From: Thermoplasmata archaeon
Lineage (GTDB): Archaea > Thermoplasmatota > Thermoplasmata > Thermoplasmatales > Thermoplasmataceae
Assembly: GCA_021801305.1 (NCBI GenBank)
Contig: JAJYYD010000164.1
Location: 1 to 5,934, forward strand
DNA length: 5,934 nt
Direction: 5' to 3'
Made by a program: the position numbers and the translations under genes. Below the pieces are notes generated by a model. It searched no databases. It saw nothing but the letters and a program-made list of their open reading frames with translations, and had not been told where the DNA came from. Positions 1 to 5,373 of the stretch are shown piece by piece. Position 1 is the stretch's first letter, and the number at the start of each line of letters is the position of its first letter.

Positions 1-818
1 AAAGGGTTCTTGATACCCCGCTTGAGGAACTTGGGATAGTGGGAATGGCCATAGGAATGGCAACCACGGGACTGAGGCCGGTTCCGGAAATCCAGTTCCA
101 GGATTTCATTTACACTGCCTTTGACCAGATAGTTAACCAGATGGCAAAGATGAGGTACAGGACAGCCGGAAGAATTACTGTGCCCCTGGTGCTAAGGACA
201 CCCTATGGCGGCGGCATAAAGGGTGGACTATACCATTCACAGAGCGGAGAGACCTATTTTGCCCACACCGCAGGACTTACTGTGGTTACGCCATCCAATC
301 CATATGACGCAAAGGGACTTCTTTCCTCGTCTATTGACCTGAATGATCCCGTTATTTTCCTTGAGCCCAAGCGTCTCTACAGGGCCCAGAAGGCTGACGT
401 GCCTGATGAGGATTACAAAGTCCCCCTCAGGAAGGCAAATCTTGTCAGAAACGGGGATGATCTCACAATAGTGACATACGGGTCCATGGTCCCCACAGTC
501 CTTCAGGCAGTGGAAAAGAACTCCCTGAATGCGGATGTTCTTGATCTCAGGACACTGGTGCCTTATGATATCGATTCAATAATCAAGTCAGTCAGGAAAA
601 CAGGAAGGGTAATGATTGTTCATGAAGCCCCAAGGACCCTGGGCATGGGATCTGAGATCTCTGCTGCCATTGCAGAGAGGGCAATCGAATACCTTTATGC
701 ACCAATAGTGAGGGTTACAGGACCGGACACTCCGTTCCCGTACAGGCTGGAGGAGTATTACCTTCCCAATGAGAAAAGGATAGTTGCAGCAGCCAAGAAA
801 ATATTAAATTTCAGGTGA
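1..818 (+). CDS. 2-oxoacid dehydrogenase E1 component, beta subunit (5' partial)
   Basis: Beta subunit of the thiamine-diphosphate-dependent E1 enzyme, which with E1 alpha decarboxylates a 2-oxoacid and passes the acyl group to the lipoyl arm of E2 in the cytoplasm. The reading frame is open from the left edge (first whole codon at 3), giving 271 residues. Usual length is about 320-340, so roughly the first 50-60 are missing. A GTG at 39 opens a run of codons, but family sequence (RVLDTPLEELGIVG) continues upstream of it, so it is not the start. Visible family motifs are IQFQDFIYTAFDQIVNQ, RTPYGGGIKGG, GLYHSQSGETYFAH (two conserved histidines, codons at 234 and 264), FLEPKRLYR, DLRTLVPYD, KTGRVMIVHEAP and GPDTPFPY. 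The N-terminal half is the transketolase pyrimidine-binding domain, and the last ~120 residues are the transketolase C-terminal domain. The common TGG of the EAP..TGG segment reads TLG here. Gene context and the Thermoplasma homologue favour branched-chain 2-oxoacids. A pyruvate preference cannot be excluded. Confidence 0.95.
   Translation, partial: RVLDTPLEELGIVGMAIGMATTGLRPVPEIQFQDFIYTAFDQIVNQMAKMRYRTAGRITVPLVLRTPYGGGIKGGLYHSQSGETYFAHTAGLTVVTPSNPYDAKGLLSSSIDLNDPVIFLEPKRLYRAQKADVPDEDYKVPLRKANLVRNGDDLTIVTYGSMVPTVLQAVEKNSLNADVLDLRTLVPYDIDSIIKSVRKTGRVMIVHEAPRTLGMGSEISAAIAERAIEYLYAPIVRVTGPDTPFPYRLEEYYLPNEKRIVAAAKKILNFR
813..818 (+). promoter_or_regulatory. Shine-Dalgarno AGGTGA overlapping the E1 beta stop
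   Basis: AGGTGA lies 4 nt before the ATG at 823 and contains the TGA stop of the upstream gene (816-818). It matches the archaeal 16S rRNA 3' end (pairing with TCACCT). Ribosomes ending on E1 beta would therefore stop on the E2 ribosome site, which suggests translational coupling. Confidence 0.75.
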
Positions 819-822
819 ACAG

Positions 823-2019
823 ATGTACACGTTTAAGTTACCGGATATCGGAGAGGGAGTCAGCGAGGGAGAAATAGTCAAGTGGCATGTGAAGGAAGGG
901 GATGAAATAGGCAAGGAACAGGACATGGTTGAAATCATGACGGACAAGGTAACCGTCAGGATTCCTTCCCCTGTTGCCGGGAAAATAACAAGGATATTAT
1001 TCCCTGAAGGACAGGTGGTAAAGGTTGGGGAAAGCCTCATAGAGATCGCAACTGCAGATAATGTGGCGGAAGAACCTTCCGGAAAAGAGATAAAACCTGC
1101 CCCTTCTCAGGCAGAACCTGTTCATGTATCTGCACCTGTTAACAGATCAACAGAAAGACCGCTTGCTTCTCCTGCAGTCAGGAGAATTGCCATGGAATCC
1201 GGAATTGATCTTGCATCGGTTGCGGGAACCGGGGAGAATGGTAGAATCACGCTTGAGGATCTTGATGCATTCAGGAAACATCCCGGAGCTGGAAAGGAAG
1301 AGAAGAAGAGTATTCCTGTGGAAGTTGCGGCACAACCGGTTTCGGCGAAGGACGAGATCCTTGAACCAAGAGGGCTCAGAAGGCTGATTTTTGAGAAGAT
1401 GACCAAGTCGAAGGCAATAATTCCGCATTTCACAGTAATGGAGAGCGCAGATGTGTCTGAAATACTGCGTGCTGTTGACATACTTAAGGAGAAGGGATCA
1501 AAGGTTACCCTTACATCATTCTTCATAAAGGCGGCAACTGTTGCTCTCAAAGAATATCCGTACCTCAATGCAGTTTACGACGAAGAGAACAGGAGGTACA
1601 TCCTCAGGAAGGAATATAACATAGGAATGGCCATTGACACCCAGGACGGGCTTACAGTTGCTGTTGTGCATAATGCTGACAGGCTGAGCCTTTCAGGTGT
1701 TGCAGACAAGGTCAGGGACCTTGCCACAAGAGCCAGGTCATCATCCCTGAGCCTTGCGGATGTCCAGAACGGAACTTTCACCGTTACAAACATTGGAACT
1801 ATTGGTGGTATTGTCTCCACTCCAATCATAAACTTCCCGGAAGTGGCAATACTTGGCGTACACAGGACATTCAAGCAGATGGATTCCGCCGGGAACCAGA
1901 GAAGCGTCATGTATCTGTCCCTCTCCTGCGATCACAGGCTGATTGACGGAGCAATGGCTACAAGATTCATAATGAGGATCAAGGAGCTCATTGAGAATCC
2001 ATTCCTGATCCTGGTTTGA
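823..2019 (+). CDS. 2-oxoacid dehydrogenase E2 component (dihydrolipoamide acyltransferase)
   Basis: Core protein of the 2-oxoacid dehydrogenase complex, 398 residues. It transfers the acyl group from E1 to CoA on a swinging lipoyl arm. Domains in order: one lipoyl domain (about 1-77) with the lipoyl-lysine K42 in MTDKVTV; a linker rich in Pro, Ala and Glu (about 78-112); a peripheral-subunit-binding domain (about 113-150; ASPAVRRIAMESGIDL, then GTGENGRITLEDL); a second linker with charged and Pro/Ala residues (about 151-178); and the acyltransferase domain (about 179-398). The catalytic motif SCDHRLIDG gives H371 and D375. The segment TNIGTIGGIVSTPIINFPE is the usual family core. Length fits a one-lipoyl-domain E2 as in branched-chain complexes. 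The start is fixed by the AGGTGA site and by the lipoyl domain beginning at the first residues (MYTFKLPDIGEG). It lies 4 bp after E1 beta and 9 bp before E3. Nothing is broken or missing. Acyl specificity (branched-chain, acetyl or broad) is inferred from neighbours only. Confidence 0.96.
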   Translation: MYTFKLPDIGEGVSEGEIVKWHVKEGDEIGKEQDMVEIMTDKVTVRIPSPVAGKITRILFPEGQVVKVGESLIEIATADNVAEEPSGKEIKPAPSQAEPVHVSAPVNRSTERPLASPAVRRIAMESGIDLASVAGTGENGRITLEDLDAFRKHPGAGKEEKKSIPVEVAAQPVSAKDEILEPRGLRRLIFEKMTKSKAIIPHFTVMESADVSEILRAVDILKEKGSKVTLTSFFIKAATVALKEYPYLNAVYDEENRRYILRKEYNIGMAIDTQDGLTVAVVHNADRLSLSGVADKVRDLATRARSSSLSLADVQNGTFTVTNIGTIGGIVSTPIINFPEVAILGVHRTFKQMDSAGNQRSVMYLSLSCDHRLIDGAMATRFIMRIKELIENPFLILV

Positions 2020-2024
2020 GGTGA
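2018..2024 (+). promoter_or_regulatory. Shine-Dalgarno GAGGTGA at the E2/E3 junction
   Basis: GAGGTGA ends 4 nt before the ATG at 2029 and overlaps the last two bases of the E2 stop codon (2017-2019). It is the strongest ribosome site in the window and fixes the E3 start. It repeats the stop-overlapping layout seen at the E1 beta/E2 junction. Confidence 0.78.
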
Positions 2025-2028
2025 AATC

Positions 2029-3348
2029 ATGAGGTATGACGCAGCAATAATAGGTTCAGGACCGGGCGGATACGCAGCAGCAATAAGGATCGGCCAGCAT
2101 GGCAGGAAGGTACTGCTTATTGAAAAGGACAAAATAGGAGGGGAATGCCTCAACTATGGATGCATACCTTCAAAGGCCCTCATAGAGATGGCAAATTCTA
2201 TGCACTACCTGAAGGACATGCCGGGGGCACATCCCTCCTTCAACCTTGACATGAAGGAATGGCAGGCATGGAAATGGAGCATGATAAACCGCCTGACATC
2301 AGGTGTTGAAACGCTTTGCAAATCATACGGTGTTGAGATTGTGAAAGGGATGGGAGTGATCCTTGATGATCACCATCTTTCTGTCAATGATGCCACATAT
2401 GAATTTGAAAATCTTGTTGTGGCCACCGGATCGTCCCCTGTGAAGATAAACGGAATTGACAACCCCCTTTACAACAGGGAAATTCTTGACCTGCAGGAGA
2501 TTCCGAAGAGGCTTGTGGTCATAGGTGGAGGATACATAGGGATAGAGCTGGGAATGGCCTTCTCGAAGCTTGGATCACAGGTGACGGTTGTTGAAATGCT
2601 GGATAAAATACTTACCGGAGCGGAACCGGAACTTGTAAGGCCAATAGAAAGGAAGCTCAAGGAACTGAATGTACGCATACTTACCTCCAATAAGGTCAAG
2701 AAGGTTACCAGAAATGAAGAATATGCAGTGGAACTTGAAAGCGGCGAGACGCTGAACGCAGACCAGGTGCTTCTCACTGTTGGCAGAAGGCCGAATGTGA
2801 CTGGTTTCGGGCTTGAGAAGCTCAACCTGCAGATGGACGGACCATTCATAAAGACAGACGGACATATGAGAACCAGCCTTCCCAACGTATACGCAATAGG
2901 CGATGTTGCGGGGCAGCCAATGCTTGCACATAAGGCATATTACGATGCGGATATTGCCTCAGACAATATATGCGGGATAAACAGTGTGGTGGATTACAGG
3001 GCAATGCCTTTCGTGATTTACACTGATCCTGAAGTTGCCTATACAGGAAAGAAATCGGTCTCCGAGAGTTCATTTCCCACAGCGGCAAACGGGAGGGCCC
3101 TTACAATGAACAATACACTTGGAAGCGTTCACATTTATGCTGATTCAAAGGGCATAGTCACAGGTGGTGCCGTTGTTGCCCCACATGCTTCTGAACTCAT
3201 CAGCGAGATCAGTCTTGCAGTTGAATCCGGCCTCATGGCCATGGATATTGGATTGACCATACACCCTCATCCCACCGTTTCGGAGGGCGTTAAGGAGGCT
3301 GCGGAGATGATTTATGGAAAACCTTTACACTTCAAACCTCGCAATTGA
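2029..3348 (+). CDS. lpdA: Dihydrolipoamide dehydrogenase (E3)
   Basis: FAD-dependent pyridine nucleotide-disulfide oxidoreductase of 439 residues that reoxidises dihydrolipoyl-E2 and passes electrons to NAD+. Seen in order: the FAD Rossmann motif GSGPGG (9-14); the redox-active disulfide motif GGECLNYGCIPSKAL with C40 and C45; ATG at 132-134 in the FAD domain; the second Rossmann motif GGGYIG (166-171), followed by E189 at the end of the next strand, the usual sign of NAD+ rather than NADP+ use; the second FAD contact NVYAIGDVAG (286-295); and the C-terminal dimer domain with HPHPTVSEG, giving the catalytic pair H414 and E419. It is somewhat shorter than the usual 450-475, mainly in the segment before the FPTAANGRAL motif, where a few residues are absent; all catalytic residues remain. 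Its 3' end overlaps lipB by 35 nt. The position behind E2 assigns it to this complex, though E3 is often shared with other lipoyl systems such as glycine cleavage. Confidence 0.96.
   Translation: MRYDAAIIGSGPGGYAAAIRIGQHGRKVLLIEKDKIGGECLNYGCIPSKALIEMANSMHYLKDMPGAHPSFNLDMKEWQAWKWSMINRLTSGVETLCKSYGVEIVKGMGVILDDHHLSVNDATYEFENLVVATGSSPVKINGIDNPLYNREILDLQEIPKRLVVIGGGYIGIELGMAFSKLGSQVTVVEMLDKILTGAEPELVRPIERKLKELNVRILTSNKVKKVTRNEEYAVELESGETLNADQVLLTVGRRPNVTGFGLEKLNLQMDGPFIKTDGHMRTSLPNVYAIGDVAGQPMLAHKAYYDADIASDNICGINSVVDYRAMPFVIYTDPEVAYTGKKSVSESSFPTAANGRALTMNNTLGSVHIYADSKGIVTGGAVVAPHASELISEISLAVESGLMAMDIGLTIHPHPTVSEGVKEAAEMIYGKPLHFKPRN
3303..3306 (+). promoter_or_regulatory. Shine-Dalgarno GGAG for lipB, inside E3
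   Basis: GGAG lies 7 nt before the ATG at 3314 and is embedded in the last codons of E3. It supports 3314 as the lipB start and therefore the 35-nt gene overlap. It is weaker than the two GGTGA sites upstream. Confidence 0.55.
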
Positions 3349-3964
3349 TCTTGGAACCATAGGATATGATGAATGCCTGAAGATCCAGAAGAATCTTCTG
3401 TCCAGGAGGCAGGAAGGGAGCATTCCTGACACCCTGCTGTTTCTGCAACACCCTCCGGTATATACAACCGGCAGGAAGGATGATCCGTCAAATTACCCTG
3501 GCATTGCTGTGATTAAGACAGAGAGGGGTGGAGATGTCACATACCATGGCCCGGGACAGCTTGTGGTCTACCCCATACTGAAATTGTGGGAAAAAGATGG
3601 GAAGATAGAGGTCAGGAGCTTCGTGGTGAAACTGGAAAACATTGTCATAAATGCACTTGGAAGATTCGGATTTGAAGCTTCTGTAGGGGAAGAACCCGGC
3701 ATCTGGGTCAGTTCCGGAGGGGAAATGAAAAAGGTCGCATCCATGGGCCTGGCAATAGAGAAGGGAGTGTCGTACCATGGCATCTCAATAAACATTGGGA
3801 AGGAGGTTCTTGAGGGTTTTTCCAGGATAAACCCATGCGGAATGGATTCATCAGTCATGGGCTATGTGGACATAAACAGGGGCGACCTGATACGGGTCCT
3901 TGTATCAGAATTTTCAGGCGTATTTGGGACATTTGACATGAAAAGTCCCGGATATCTTCCATGA
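3314..3964 (+). CDS. lipB: Lipoyl(octanoyl) transferase LipB
   Basis: Octanoyl-[acyl carrier protein]:protein N-octanoyltransferase family, 216 residues, close to the usual length. Known members move octanoate from ACP to the lipoyl-domain lysine, after which LipA inserts sulfur. Visible hallmarks are LLFLQHPPVYTTGRK (41-55), RGGDVTYHGPGQLVVYP (71-87), lysine K140 in KKVASMG, SYHGISIN (153-160) and the acyl-accepting cysteine C175 in INPCGM. K140 and C175 correspond to the catalytic Lys/Cys pair of the bacterial enzyme. This pattern separates it from LplA-type ligases, which lack that cysteine. It starts within E3 (35-nt overlap) behind GGAG, so it is very likely translated with the complex and modifies the E2 just upstream. 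The oddity is biological: archaea generally lack a bacterial-type ACP-based fatty-acid synthase, so the octanoyl donor is unclear. No lipA is present in the window. Confidence 0.93.
   Translation: MENLYTSNLAIDLGTIGYDECLKIQKNLLSRRQEGSIPDTLLFLQHPPVYTTGRKDDPSNYPGIAVIKTERGGDVTYHGPGQLVVYPILKLWEKDGKIEVRSFVVKLENIVINALGRFGFEASVGEEPGIWVSSGGEMKKVASMGLAIEKGVSYHGISINIGKEVLEGFSRINPCGMDSSVMGYVDINRGDLIRVLVSEFSGVFGTFDMKSPGYLP
3887..3908 (+). repeat. 7-bp inverted repeat with AATTTT after it, inside the lipB 3' end
   Basis: CTGATAC (3887-3893) and GTATCAG (3902-3908) are perfect inverted arms around an 8-nt loop. AATTTT follows at 3909-3914. It resembles a hairpin plus U-tract on the + strand but lies about 55 nt before the lipB stop codon. 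A 7-bp stem with a short loop is expected a few times by chance in a window of this size, so its function is doubtful. Confidence 0.3.
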
Positions 3965-3970
3965 ACATAT

Positions 3971-3984
3971 AGTGACCAGTCACT
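3971..3984. repeat. Short inverted repeat between lipB and the adenosyltransferase
   Basis: AGTGAC-CA-GTCACT is a near-perfect dyad centred in the 15-bp spacer (3965-3979) between two converging genes, and it extends over the adenosyltransferase stop codon (3980-3982). As a hairpin it would be a 5-bp stem with a CCAG loop. No T-rich tract follows on either strand, so calling it a bidirectional terminator would be speculative. Confidence 0.35.
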
Positions 3985-4525
3985 TCTGCTCGGCCTTCTT
4001 CCCCCGTATGTCCCATATTCTTTCCTGGATACCCTGCCTTTTGTTTGAAAGTATTGCAACCATGAACAGGAGGGATGAGAGCCTGTTCACATAGGCAAGA
4101 ATATGATCGGGAACGGAGAGTTCCTCCTTTGCACTGACTATTTTTCTTTCAAGCCTCCTGACAACAGTCCTGCCCAGATGCAGTGATGTTGACTGCACTG
4201 TTCCGTCTGGAACCACGAAAAGCCTTGTAGGCCCAACCTCCGTGCGGTAGCTTACAACTCTTTCCTCCAGCCAGTCAACCCTGGCAGGATCAAGTTTCCT
4301 GGCATGCCCGGATGCTGTAATCTCCTCTCCCAGTGTAAAAAGATCCTCCTGCGCAGTTCTCAGGTCTGTGCGGATATCATCCCATTTGGACTGGGCGATT
4401 GCGTTTCCTATGCTTGATATGGCCTCATCAAGAGTTCCCTCCACCTCAACAAGTGCAGATGACTTTGAAACTCTTCTCCTGTCTCCTGTATCGGTGCTTC
4501 CGCTGTCTCCTCTCCTTGTGAACAT
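3980..4525 (-). CDS. ATP:cob(I)alamin adenosyltransferase, PduO type
   Basis: Cytoplasmic enzyme, a trimer of helical bundles in known members, that transfers the adenosyl group of ATP to cob(I)alamin, giving coenzyme B12. It has 181 residues, the usual size. The N-terminal ATP-binding loop is FTRRGDSGSTDTGDRRRVSK (2-21). Next come VEGTLDEAISSIG with D33, SKWDDIRTDLRTAQEDLF (46-63), LFVVPDGTVQS (102-112), LHLGRTVVRRLERK (115-128; conserved R119, R123/R124 and E126) and VNRLSSLLF (146-154). The pattern is closest to the archaeal enzyme represented by T. acidophilum Ta1434, including a C-terminal SNKRQGIQERIW extension. Two positions depart from the wider consensus: PDG where PGG is common and NRLSS where NRLSD is common. 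The start is placed at the MFTRRGD beginning usual for the family. It has no good ribosome site (GGAG is 12 nt away), so a short-leader or leaderless message is likely. It converges on lipB and diverges from the DtxR-family gene. Confidence 0.93.
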   Translation of the reverse strand: MFTRRGDSGSTDTGDRRRVSKSSALVEVEGTLDEAISSIGNAIAQSKWDDIRTDLRTAQEDLFTLGEEITASGHARKLDPARVDWLEERVVSYRTEVGPTRLFVVPDGTVQSTSLHLGRTVVRRLERKIVSAKEELSVPDHILAYVNRLSSLLFMVAILSNKRQGIQERIWDIRGKKAEQK

Positions 4526-4553
4526 GGTAATTCAGGACTCCATGGGTATTCTG

Positions 4554-4565
4554 TATAAAATATAT
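4554..4565 (-). promoter_or_regulatory. TATA-like box of the adenosyltransferase gene
   Basis: On the - strand the box reads ATATATTTTATA and is centred about 34 nt before the start codon at 4525. An archaeal TATA box acts about 25 nt upstream of the transcription start, so the leader would be only around 10 nt. This fits the lack of a well-placed Shine-Dalgarno sequence. The box is inferred from composition and spacing. Confidence 0.5.
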
Positions 4566-4573
4566 GATCATAT
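4562..4573. promoter_or_regulatory. 12-bp perfect palindrome in the divergent promoter region
   Basis: ATATGATCATAT is a perfect palindrome that overlaps the upstream edge of the adenosyltransferase TATA-like box. This is where an operator or BRE-blocking site would lie. A perfect 12-bp palindrome is expected about once or twice by chance in 6 kb, but rarely in a 160-bp intergenic region. The bound protein is unknown; the DtxR-family product of the divergent gene is one candidate. Confidence 0.35.
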
Positions 4574-4659
4574 GTCCGCAGTCACCTGAATTCCCTCATT
4601 CCACAGGTTTTAGCCAGATTCTGGACCCGGACTGCCGGATGAAAATTAAACTGATAATC

Positions 4660-4671
4660 CTTATCTATTAA
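4660..4671 (+). promoter_or_regulatory. Probable TATA-like element of the DtxR-family gene
   Basis: CTTATCTATTAA is centred 20-25 nt before the GTG at 4688, the spacing expected if the message begins at or very near the start codon. No Shine-Dalgarno sequence precedes the GTG, which supports leaderless translation. The octamer ACATCATT (4676-4683) lies between box and start. Confidence 0.4.
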
Positions 4672-4687
4672 GCAAACATCATTAAAC

Positions 4688-5311
4688 GTGACTCTGAACA
4701 GGGAAGATTATCTGCTTGTGGTCTGGGAATTTCTCGAATCCTTTGATTCGGTGAGTGAAATAGACATTTCCAGGAGGCTGAAGATATCTCCCCCCACTGC
4801 CCATGAATATATCCAGAAAATAATGGATGACGGAATGGTCAGGAAAGTTGGAAAAAAGATCGATTTCACTCCGGCAGGAAGGAAAGCTGCCATTCCACTG
4901 GTGAGGACACACCGGATATCAGAGGTTTTTGCATACAATATGCTGGAAGTCCCATGGGAGGAAACGCATTCTTCTGTTATGGAACTGGAACATATATTCA
5001 AGGATGAACGTGTTGAGACCCTTTTCAGGAAGCTTGGCAGCCCGCTTACCTGCCCACATGGAAATCCCACCAATCCAGACCAGAGGATGGGGGACATACC
5101 GTCATCGCTGGTGAATGAAGGCACATACAGGGTGCAGAGAATTTCATTCGAAGACAGGGACCTCTTGAAAACCCTTGCGTCCGTCTCCATACTTCCGGGC
5201 GATACTGTGAGGATATTCAGGGATGACAATATAGTGATCCAGGGACCCAACGGGGAGATAAAACTGACACCTTATAATGCCCAGGCCCTGAGACTGGCCA
5301 GGATAGCCTGA
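4688..5311 (+). CDS. DtxR/MntR-family metal-dependent transcriptional regulator with FeoA-like domain
   Basis: Probable metal-sensing repressor, 207 residues. Domain 1 (about 1-66) is a winged helix: REDYLLVVWEF, a recognition region with ISPPTAHEYIQKIMDDGMV (33-51), then wing and TPAGRKAA. Domain 2 (about 67-130) is the dimerisation and metal-binding part, with THRISEVF, HSSVMELEHIF and the family hallmark CPHGNP (122-127). Residues 143-207 resemble a FeoA/SH3-like domain (GTYRVQRISFED, LPGDTVRIF, GEIKLTPYNAQALRLA). Aligned by eye to DtxR, site-1 ligands H75, E79 and H94 are kept. Site-2 positions are D7, M98, E101 and H102, a mix of MntR-like Asp at the N-terminus and Met where DtxR has Cys. 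Iron or manganese sensing is therefore open. GTG at 4688 is the chosen start because family sequence begins there; there is no ribosome site. It precedes a transporter gene by 90 bp and may control it, itself or the divergent gene. Confidence 0.92.
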   Translation: MTLNREDYLLVVWEFLESFDSVSEIDISRRLKISPPTAHEYIQKIMDDGMVRKVGKKIDFTPAGRKAAIPLVRTHRISEVFAYNMLEVPWEETHSSVMELEHIFKDERVETLFRKLGSPLTCPHGNPTNPDQRMGDIPSSLVNEGTYRVQRISFEDRDLLKTLASVSILPGDTVRIFRDDNIVIQGPNGEIKLTPYNAQALRLARIA

Positions 5312-5342
5312 TTTTAATACAAAATCGTGTAATAACTATGAC

Positions 5343-5354
5343 TATATAGGTCAT
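5343..5354 (+). repeat. Direct repeat copy 1 (TATATAGGTCAT)
   Basis: First of two exact 12-bp copies, 19 bp apart start to start. Upstream, ATGAC (5338-5342) forms an inverted pair with its GTCAT end (5350-5354). Likely an operator half of the region before the transporter, although the TATATA part could also be basal promoter sequence. Confidence 0.55.
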
Positions 5355-5361
5355 GGTAAAA

Positions 5362-5373
5362 TATATAGGTCAT
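5362..5373 (+). repeat. Direct repeat copy 2 (TATATAGGTCAT)
   Basis: Second exact copy of the 12-bp repeat. It overlaps the stronger TATA candidate, so a protein bound here would be expected to block TBP/TFB or polymerase. Its GTCAT end lies 19 bp from that of copy 1 and 19 bp from a reverse-oriented ATGAC at 5388-5392. Confidence 0.55.

Larger units (their letters stand above)
4526..4687. other. Divergent intergenic region
   Basis: This 162-bp region separates the two divergent starts. Its left edge holds the - strand TATA-like box and the 12-bp palindrome. The middle (about 4575-4640) is more GC-rich, with no recognisable signal beyond a weak ACCTG/CAGGT inverted pair (4584-4588 and 4604-4608). 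Its right edge (about 4641-4687) is AT-rich and probably carries the promoter of the DtxR-family gene. No small gene or RNA was recognised. Confidence 0.6.

Noticed and set aside
39..41. GTG as a start codon for E1 beta
   Set aside because: Conserved E1 beta sequence continues upstream to the window edge in the same frame, so the gene is cut by the window and does not start here.
1122..1568. 148-codon open frame on the - strand inside E2
   Set aside because: It lies wholly opposite the E2 gene, which has complete family motifs. Its product has no recognisable family pattern or ribosome site.
2469..2885. 138-codon open frame on the - strand opposite E3
   Set aside because: Shadow of the E3 coding sequence; low-complexity Ser-rich translation with no start signal.
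4039..4046. TTTTGTTT tract as a terminator for the E1-E2-E3-lipB transcript
   Set aside because: It lies inside the adenosyltransferase coding region and is short. Without 3'-end data it is no better than other T-rich spots.
4368..4589. 73-codon + strand frame crossing the adenosyltransferase start and the intergenic region
   Set aside because: It overlaps a well-supported gene on the other strand and most of it is antisense sequence. No family resemblance or ribosome site was seen.
4584..4608. ACCTG/CAGGT inverted pair in the divergent region
   Set aside because: Five-base arms around a 15-nt loop are expected by chance and no second feature supports them.
4708..5250. 180-codon open frame on the - strand opposite the DtxR-family gene
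   Set aside because: The + strand frame encodes a full DtxR-family protein with hallmark motifs. The antisense product is Ser/Thr-rich and looks like a mirror of the coding pattern.
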